This document shows, piece by piece, positions 16,938 through 22,294 of a DNA stretch of 22,294 nucleotides. Under the pieces are notes generated by a model. That model did no database searches, was not told the DNA's origin, and saw only the letters and a list, made by a program, of their open reading frames with translations. The DNA comes from Mesorhizobium amorphae (GTDB lineage Bacteria; Pseudomonadota; Alphaproteobacteria; Rhizobiales; Rhizobiaceae), in contig QFNI01000059.1 of assembly GCA_003240775.1 (NCBI GenBank), forward strand, positions 1 to 22,294, in the 5' to 3' direction. How positions within the stretch are numbered: position 1 is the stretch's first letter; each line of letters starts with the position of its first letter. A program made the position numbers and the translations under genes.

Positions 16938-17594
16938 GTGAGCGACGATCCCGAAACACTGCGCCAGATCCAGGCCCTCGCCCGCGACACGCGGCCCCTG
17001 CTCGTAGTGGATGTGGACGAGGTGGTGCTGGAATTCGTTTCGCCCTTCGCGGGCTTCCTCGCCAGCCGCGGCCACGATCTGGGCCAGGACGTCTTCCGGC
17101 TCCACGGCAACATCTTTCGCAGCGGCACCCGCGAGGCCTTGGCCGACGAGGAGGTGTCCGTCCTGATCGACGAGTTCTGGGGCGTGCAAGCCGACTGGCA
17201 GCAGCTGGCACTCGGCGCGGAGAGCGCGCTCGCCAACCTGTCGCGCGAGGCGGAGGTGGTGCTTCTGACCGCCATGCCTCATCGCTTCGGCGAGCACAGG
17301 CGGCGTCACCTTCAGGCCATCGGGCTCCCCTACCCGCTTCTCACCACCGAGCGCGACAAGGGACCGGCCGTGGCCATGCTGCGCGGTGCGGACGCCCGCC
17401 CCGTGGCCTTCGTGGACGACATCCTGCGCAACCACCTTTCCGTGCGCGACGCGGTGCCGGATGCCGGGCTCTTCCACATCATGGCCCATGCCGGAATGCG
17501 CGCGCAGCTGCCGGCACTGCCCGCCGACGTGGTCGCGATGGAAGACTGGCGCCAGGGCGAACCCCTGATCGCGCGCGCGCTCGGCATCGGCTGA
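16938..17594 (+). CDS. HAD-like hydrolase of unknown substrate
   Basis: Probable phosphatase of the haloacid dehalogenase superfamily, 218 residues from a GTG at 16938. The HAD motifs are in order: DVDEV with nucleophile D25 and general acid D27, motif II threonine T111 (VLLTAMPH), motif III lysine K141 (ERDKGPA) and motif IV D160-D161 (AFVDDI). The cap region lies between motifs I and II (about 35-100) and is helical. The motif order fits an active enzyme; the substrate cannot be told. It begins 3 bp after DUF3572 and precedes dinB by 67 bp. The ribosome binding site is weak, which fits coupling to DUF3572. No membrane segment is visible. Confidence 0.75.
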   Translation: MSDDPETLRQIQALARDTRPLLVVDVDEVVLEFVSPFAGFLASRGHDLGQDVFRLHGNIFRSGTREALADEEVSVLIDEFWGVQADWQQLALGAESALANLSREAEVVLLTAMPHRFGEHRRRHLQAIGLPYPLLTTERDKGPAVAMLRGADARPVAFVDDILRNHLSVRDAVPDAGLFHIMAHAGMRAQLPALPADVVAMEDWRQGEPLIARALGIG

Positions 17595-17610
17595 CTCTTC
17601 GGGGGAAGAG
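17595..17610 (+). other. Short hairpin directly after the HAD-like gene
   Basis: CTCTTC-GGGG-GAAGAG is a perfect 6-bp stem starting at the base after the stop codon. No U-tract follows, so at most it is a weak terminator or a stabiliser of the mRNA 3' end. It lies upstream of the dinB start. Confidence 0.3.
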
Positions 17611-17661
17611 CCCTCCGCGGCATTGCCGTTGAAGGAACTTCCTCCTAACGTCTCCTCTGCG

Positions 17662-19011
17662 ATGGCTCCGAACACCTCCGACGGCTTCTGCCGCGATTGC
17701 CTGCGCCCACATCGGGCCGGCCTGCGGCGCTGCACCGCTTGCGGCTCGCCGCGCATCGCCAGCCACCCGGAACTCGCAGCCCTTTCGATCGCCCATGTCG
17801 ACTGCGACGCATTCTATGCAGCAGTCGAGAAGCGCGACGATCCGTCCCTGCGCGACAAGCCGCTCATCGTGGGCGGCGGCAAGCGGGGCGTGGTGTCGAC
17901 TGCGTGCTATCTCGCGCGCATCCGCGGCGTGCGCTCGGCGATGCCGATGTTCAAGGCGCTGGAAGCCTGCCCCGAGGCTGTGGTCGTCAAGCCGAACATG
18001 GAGAAATACGTGGCGGTCAGCCGCGAGGTGCGCCTGATGATGCAGGCGCTGACCCCGCTGGTGGAGCCGATCTCGGTGGACGAGGCCTTTCTCGACCTCG
18101 GCGGCACGGAAAAGCTGCACGGCGCGAGCCCCGCGCTCGTTCTCACGCGCTTCGCGCAAGAGGTCGAGCGGCGGATCGGCATCTCGGTGTCGGTCGGGCT
18201 CTCCTACTGCAAGTTCCTGGCCAAGATCGCGTCCGACCTCGACAAGCCGCGCGGGTTCGCGGTGATCGGGCGCGCGGAAGCACGAGATTTTTTGGCGGCG
18301 CAGCCGGTGACCACGATCTGGGGCGTGGGTCAGGCGATGGACGAAGCCTTGAAGCGCGACGGGGTGCGAACCATCGGCCAGTTGCAGCGCATGGACCAGG
18401 GCGAGCTTCTGCGTCGCTACGGCACCATGGGCAATCGCCTGTTTCGCCTGTCACGCGGCGACGACACGCGGCCCGTGGAGCCGGTCCATGAGCGCAAGAG
18501 CGTTTCGGCGGAAACGACCTTCGACAAGGATCTGGCGACCGCGCAAGACCTGGTGCCCGTGCTGCGCGCGCTGAGCGAGAAAGTCTCGGCGCGGCTCAAG
18601 AAGACGGAGATCGCAGGGCGCACGGTAACGCTGAAGCTCAAGACGCAGGACTTCCGGCTTCGCACGCGGGCGCAGAAGCTGGCGGACCCGACGCGGCTCG
18701 CCGACCGCATCTTCGCCACCGGGCTGGACCTGCTGCGCAAGGAAACGGACGGAACGCGGTTTCGGCTGCTGGGCATTGGGGTGTCGGACCTGAGCGATGC
18801 CGCAAGGGCCGATCCGCCGGACCTGATCGATGTCGGAAGCCGCAAGCGCGCGCTGGCCGAGGGGGCGATGGATGCGCTGCGCGGCAAGTTCGGCGCGGGC
18901 GCGGTGCAGACGGGGTATACGTTCGGAAGGGGGTCGAAGGGGCGACCACCACGAGTGGACGAGGTGGACAGCCCCGGGCGACAGCCGCCGGAGATGTGGG
19001 ACGAGGTTTAG
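17662..19011 (+). CDS. dinB: DNA polymerase IV with N-terminal zinc finger
   Basis: Y-family, error-prone translesion polymerase. From the ATG at 17662 it has 449 residues; a TTG at 17623 would add 13 residues and is less likely. An N-terminal CxxC-x10-CxxC finger (C10, C13, C24, C27) precedes the polymerase, a feature I associate with Rhizobiales DinB. Catalytic carboxylates are D47 in HVDCDAFYAAVE and D140-E141 in SVDEAFLD; Y52 is at the steric-gate position. The thumb (helix-hairpin-helix, TIWGVGQAM), and little-finger domain follow. The C-terminal tail after TGYTFGRGSKGRP is proline-rich and ends EMWDEV, without an obvious clamp-binding motif at the end. I see no rhizobial-type SOS box (GTTC/GAAC-N7-GTTC) upstream. 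Its stop codon lies in the palindrome shared with dnaE. Confidence 0.95.
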   Translation: MAPNTSDGFCRDCLRPHRAGLRRCTACGSPRIASHPELAALSIAHVDCDAFYAAVEKRDDPSLRDKPLIVGGGKRGVVSTACYLARIRGVRSAMPMFKALEACPEAVVVKPNMEKYVAVSREVRLMMQALTPLVEPISVDEAFLDLGGTEKLHGASPALVLTRFAQEVERRIGISVSVGLSYCKFLAKIASDLDKPRGFAVIGRAEARDFLAAQPVTTIWGVGQAMDEALKRDGVRTIGQLQRMDQGELLRRYGTMGNRLFRLSRGDDTRPVEPVHERKSVSAETTFDKDLATAQDLVPVLRALSEKVSARLKKTEIAGRTVTLKLKTQDFRLRTRAQKLADPTRLADRIFATGLDLLRKETDGTRFRLLGIGVSDLSDAARADPPDLIDVGSRKRALAEGAMDALRGKFGAGAVQTGYTFGRGSKGRPPRVDEVDSPGRQPPEMWDEV

Positions 19012-19174
19012 GCGGGGAGGCCGTGCGTGCTTCGAGGCCCGCTGTGCGGGCACCTCAGCATGAGGACGGTATGGTGCTGACGCCGATCAATCCGGCTTGG
19101 TGCCGTCTTCCCTCATGCGGAGGTGCCCGCGGAACGCGGGCCTCGAAGCACGCACGGCCTCCCCGCCCTAAACC
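19005..19174. repeat. 170-bp imperfect palindrome between the convergent dinB and dnaE genes
   Basis: The outer arms, 19011-19042 and 19136-19167, are a perfect 32-bp inverted repeat. Allowing one inserted base they extend to 19005 and 19174 and include both stop codons. Inner arms continue with GCGGGCACCT (19046-19055 / 19121-19130) and a near-perfect CxGCATGAGG. Each half can also fold alone: GCCCGC-TGT-GCGGGC on the left and GCCCGCG-GAA-CGCGGGC on the right. The motif with GAGGTGCCCGC and CCTCGAAGC resembles a dispersed intergenic repeat I recall from Rhizobiales genomes. It fills the whole 156-bp convergent spacer and may end both transcripts. No reading frame is supported. Confidence 0.8.
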
Positions 19175-22100
19175 AGCTCCACATCCACCACGCCCGGCAC
19201 GGCCTTGAGTGCCGCGGCCATGCGCGGCGAGAGCTTGTACCGCTCGGGAAGCGCGATCTCGATCTCGCCCGTCGTGTCGGGGCGGAGCACGATCAGGCTG
19301 ACCTCGCCGTCGCCCCGCTCGCCGAGCTGGGAGGCGACACTCGCCAGGGGTGCGACGTCCCGCAGGAAGACGCGAAGCGCCTTTTGCACGCGCACCGCCT
19401 CGTCTTCCAAGGATTGCACCGTCTGGATGCGCAGGTTGATGCCCTCGGGACGGTCCTCGGCGCCCACGGTGATCACCACGGATTTGCCGACATCGAGAGC
19501 GTCCCGATAAAGTGCGAGGGTCTCCGAAAACATCACGGCCTCGAACTGGCCGGTGGTGTCGGAGAACTGCACGATGCCCATGCGGTTGCCGGTGCGCGTG
19601 CGGCGCTCCTGCCGCGCGGTGACCGTGCCGGCCAAGCGGCCGGCGGTCGCGCCGCGCTTCACGGCAGCGGAGAAATCGGTCCAGCTCTGCACGCGCATCT
19701 TCTCCAGCGCGTTCTTGTAGTCGTCGAGCGGATGGGCGGAGAGGTAGAAGCCGATCACACCGAACTCACGCTGCAGGCGCTCGGCGGGCAACCAGGATTC
19801 GGCCGGCGCGAGATGCAGCGTGGGCGCGGCAGCGGAAGCCGCGCCGAAGAAGTCGTGCTGGCCCGAGGCCTCGTCCTCGCGAGCGCGCGCGGCCATGCCC
19901 ATGATGCGGTCGACGCCCGCAAACAGCACGGCCCGCTCCTGGCCGAAGCAGTCGAGCGCACCGGCGGCGATCAGGGATTCCAGCACGCGTTTTCCGACGA
20001 TCTTGTTGTCGAGGCGCGAGGCGAAGTCGGCGAGGTCGCGGAAGGGCTTCTCGCGGCGCAAGGAGACGATGTGCTCGACCGCCTGCTCGCCCACGCCTTT
20101 CACGGCTGCGAGCGCGTAGAAGATCTTGTTTTCGCCCACCTCGAACAGCGTGTCGGACGTCATTACCGAGGGCGGCACGACTTCGATACCGAGCCTGAGC
20201 GCGTCCTGGCGGAAGTCGCTCAGCTTGTCGGTGTTGCCGATGTCGAGCGTCATGGACGCCGCCAGGAATTCCACCGGATGGTGCGCCTTGAGCCAGGCGG
20301 TCTGGTAGGACACCACCGCATAGGCCGCCGCGTGGCTCTTGTTGAAACCGTAGTCGGCGAACTTGGCGAGCAGGTCGAAGATCATGTTGGCCTGCGCCTT
20401 GGGCAGGCCGTTCTTCACCGCGCCCTCGTTGAAGCGCACGCGCTGCACTTCCATCTCGGCACGGATCTTCTTGCCCATGGCGCGGCGGAGCAGGTCGGCC
20501 TCACCCAGCGTGTAGCCGGACAATTCCTGGGCGATCTGCATCACCTGTTCCTGGTAGACGATCACCCCTTGGGTCTCGGCCACGAGATGGTCGATCATGG
20601 GGTGGATCGAGGCAACCTCCTCCTGCTTGTGCTTGCGCGCGTTGTAGGTCGGGATGTTCTCCATCGGGCCGGGGCGGTAGAGCGCCACCAGCGCGATGAT
20701 GTCCTCGATGCGGTCGGGCTTCATGCCGATCAACGCCTTGCGCATGCCGGCCGATTCCACCTGAAACACGCCGACCACCTCGCCGCGCGAGAGCATCGCA
20801 TAGGTCTTCTCGTCGTCGAGCGGCAGGCTTGCGATGTCAAGGTTCGCCCCACCCCGGTTGATGAGCTTCACCGCGCGGTCGATGGTCGTCAGCGTCTTCA
20901 GGCCGAGGAAGTCGAACTTCACGAGGCCCGCCTGCTCGACATATTTCATGTTGAACTGCGTGACCGGCATGTCCGAGCGCGGGTCGCGGTAGACGGGCAC
21001 GAGCTGTTCCAGCGGCCGGTCGCCGATCACGATGCCCGCCGCATGCGTCGAGGCGTGGCGGTAGAGGCCTTCGAGCTTGAGCGACATGTCGAGAAGCGTC
21101 TGGACGATGGGCTCCTTCTCGGCCTCTTCCGCGAACCGCGCATCGCCCTCGATGGCCTGGGTCAGCGAGACGGGGTTCGACGGCACCTGCGGCACCATCT
21201 TGCAGAGGCGATCGACCTGTCCGTAGGGCATCTGGAGCACGCGGCCGACATCGCGCAAGACGGCGCGAGGCTGGAGCGAACCGAAGGTGATGATCTGGCC
21301 CACCTGCTCATGCCCGTAGCGGTCGCGCACATAGGCGATCACCTTCTCGCGGCGGTCCTGGCAGAAGTCGATGTCGAAGTCGGGCATCGACACGCGGTCG
21401 GGGTTCAGGAAGCGTTCGAAAAGCAGCGAAAAGCGCAACGGGTCGATATCGGTGATGGTCAGCGCATAGGCGACGAGGGAGCCTGCGCCCGAGCCGCGGC
21501 CGGGGCCGACGGGAATGTCGTGCGCCTTGGCCCATTTGATGAAGTCGGCGACGATCAGGAAGTAGCCGGGGAACTTCATGCGCTCGATGATGCCGAGCTC
21601 GAATTCGAGGCGCTCGGCATATTGCTCGGCCGTGTAGCCCTCTGTCGGCCCGTGCGCTGCGAGACGGACGGCCAGGCCCTCTCGCGCCTGGCGCTTCAAC
21701 TCTTCGGACTCGGCACGCTCGGCGTCTTCCGCGCTGGAAACGGCATCGGTGGTGAAGCGCGGCAGGATGGGCGCGCGGCTCTTGGGGAAGAATACGCAGC
21801 GCTGCGCGATCTCGACGGTGTTTTCGAGCGCTTCCGGCAGGTCGGCGAAGAGCTTCGCCATTTCCGCCTGGGATCGCAGATGGTTGTCGGGAGACACGCG
21901 CCGCCGTTCGTCCGATGCGACCACGGTGCCGTCGGCTATGGCGAGCAGCGCGTCATGCGCCTCGTAGTCCTCACGCTTGAGGAAGAAGGCCTCGTTGGTG
22001 GCGACGATGGGGATTTCGAGCTTGTAGGCGAGATCGACGCTCGCGGCCTCGATGCGTCGGTCCCAGGCGCCGATGCGCTCGATCTCGACATAGAGGCGGT

Positions 22101-22294
22101 CGCCGAAATAGCTCTTGAGTTCCGCGAGCCGCTTCTCGGCGGCTTCCATGTTCCCGCTGGCGATCGCCACTCCGATGGGACCGCGCGGGCCGCCCGTCAG
22201 GCAGATCAGGCCGGGAGCATATTTCTCGAGCTTGGAGTGCACCATGTGCACGGGGTCGCCCGGTTCGGTCTTGAGGTGCAGCTCGCTGACGAGG
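19168..22294 (-). CDS. dnaE: DNA polymerase III subunit alpha (5' end outside window)
   Basis: Catalytic subunit of the replicative polymerase. About 1041 residues are visible; the frame stays open to the right edge (LVSELHLKTEPGDPVHMV), so most of the N-terminal PHP domain, roughly 120-130 residues, is missing and the methionine at 22251 is not the start. The catalytic aspartates are present: PDFDIDF at 21384-21364 and the third in VKFDF at 20922-20908. PGRGSGAGSLVAY, the helix-hairpin-helix region and a C-terminal OB domain are recognisable. An internal clamp-binding motif QHDFFG lies at 19860-19843, equivalent to QADMF of E. coli. This marks it as the replicative DnaE1 rather than the mutagenic DnaE2. 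It converges with dinB and its TAG stop lies in the shared palindrome. Confidence 0.97.
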   Translation of the reverse strand, partial: LVSELHLKTEPGDPVHMVHSKLEKYAPGLICLTGGPRGPIGVAIASGNMEAAEKRLAELKSYFGDRLYVEIERIGAWDRRIEAASVDLAYKLEIPIVATNEAFFLKREDYEAHDALLAIADGTVVASDERRRVSPDNHLRSQAEMAKLFADLPEALENTVEIAQRCVFFPKSRAPILPRFTTDAVSSAEDAERAESEELKRQAREGLAVRLAAHGPTEGYTAEQYAERLEFELGIIERMKFPGYFLIVADFIKWAKAHDIPVGPGRGSGAGSLVAYALTITDIDPLRFSLLFERFLNPDRVSMPDFDIDFCQDRREKVIAYVRDRYGHEQVGQIITFGSLQPRAVLRDVGRVLQMPYGQVDRLCKMVPQVPSNPVSLTQAIEGDARFAEEAEKEPIVQTLLDMSLKLEGLYRHASTHAAGIVIGDRPLEQLVPVYRDPRSDMPVTQFNMKYVEQAGLVKFDFLGLKTLTTIDRAVKLINRGGANLDIASLPLDDEKTYAMLSRGEVVGVFQVESAGMRKALIGMKPDRIEDIIALVALYRPGPMENIPTYNARKHKQEEVASIHPMIDHLVAETQGVIVYQEQVMQIAQELSGYTLGEADLLRRAMGKKIRAEMEVQRVRFNEGAVKNGLPKAQANMIFDLLAKFADYGFNKSHAAAYAVVSYQTAWLKAHHPVEFLAASMTLDIGNTDKLSDFRQDALRLGIEVVPPSVMTSDTLFEVGENKIFYALAAVKGVGEQAVEHIVSLRREKPFRDLADFASRLDNKIVGKRVLESLIAAGALDCFGQERAVLFAGVDRIMGMAARAREDEASGQHDFFGAASAAAPTLHLAPAESWLPAERLQREFGVIGFYLSAHPLDDYKNALEKMRVQSWTDFSAAVKRGATAGRLAGTVTARQERRTRTGNRMGIVQFSDTTGQFEAVMFSETLALYRDALDVGKSVVITVGAEDRPEGINLRIQTVQSLEDEAVRVQKALRVFLRDVAPLASVASQLGERGDGEVSLIVLRPDTTGEIEIALPERYKLSPRMAAALKAVPGVVDVELV

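Noticed and set aside
17623..17661. TTG start that would add 13 residues to DinB.
   Set aside because: The ATG at 17662 places the zinc finger close to the N-terminus, as I recall for relatives. GGGGGAAG upstream of the TTG is mostly part of a hairpin.
17595..17661. Possible SOS (LexA) box upstream of dinB.
   Set aside because: GAAC at 17636 is followed after 7 bases by TAAC, not GTTC; no other match to the alphaproteobacterial box is present.
22251..22251. Methionine at 22251 as the start of dnaE.
   Set aside because: The frame stays open to the window edge with sequence typical of the PHP domain, and about 120 residues of a normal DnaE would be missing.

Overview
The window looks like core chromosome of a high-GC alphaproteobacterium, most likely of the order Hyphomicrobiales (Rhizobiales). 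The evidence is a 391-residue EF-Tu of rhizobial type, the block pyrB / pyrC-like / plsY / dprA / topA / rnr / DUF983 / NUDIX / rpmG, the divK–DUF3572 pair, and a dinB with an N-terminal zinc finger. There are no phage, transposase, CRISPR, tRNA or rRNA signatures. Family names come from reading the proteins and from memory; no database was searched.

Layout. (1) Bases 1-4219, minus strand: the str operon rpsL-rpsG-fusA-tuf. A good promoter at 4471-4499 would give it a leader of about 245 nt whose first 60 nt can fold. rpoBC, the usual upstream neighbours of rpsL in this group, are not there. (2) 4614-8996, plus strand: an unknown 97-aa protein, then a tight run of pyrB (aspartate carbamoyltransferase), a dihydroorotase-like protein that lacks its metal ligands, plsY (phospholipid synthesis) and dprA (ssDNA/RecA loader). 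(3) 8961-9170, minus strand: a small gene with a strong ribosome binding site, overlapping the dprA 3' end. (4) 9440-15803, plus strand: topA, rnr, a DUF983 membrane protein, a NUDIX hydrolase and rpmG, ending in a textbook UUCG-loop terminator. (5) 15804-16114: a convergent spacer full of inverted repeats, where pleD usually sits in relatives. (6) 16115-17594: divK (minus), then DUF3572 and a HAD-like protein (plus). (7) 17662 to the right edge: dinB (plus) and dnaE (minus, 5' end outside the window) converge on a 170-bp imperfect palindrome that supplies both stop codons.

How the genes work together. Most are housekeeping genes: translation (S12, S7, EF-G, EF-Tu, L33), pyrimidine and phospholipid synthesis, DNA topology and RNA turnover, replication and translesion synthesis (dnaE, dinB), and cell-cycle signalling (divK). 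Many junctions overlap or nearly touch, which implies translational coupling.

I did not find a clearly new multi-gene system. The points most worth following up are non-coding: the dinB/dnaE palindrome, the str leader fold, the fusA-tuf hairpin, the paired GANTC sites upstream of divK and the inverted repeats between rpmG and divK. Among genes, they are the metal-site-less PyrC-like protein and three proteins of unknown function (97 aa, 69 aa and HAD-like).
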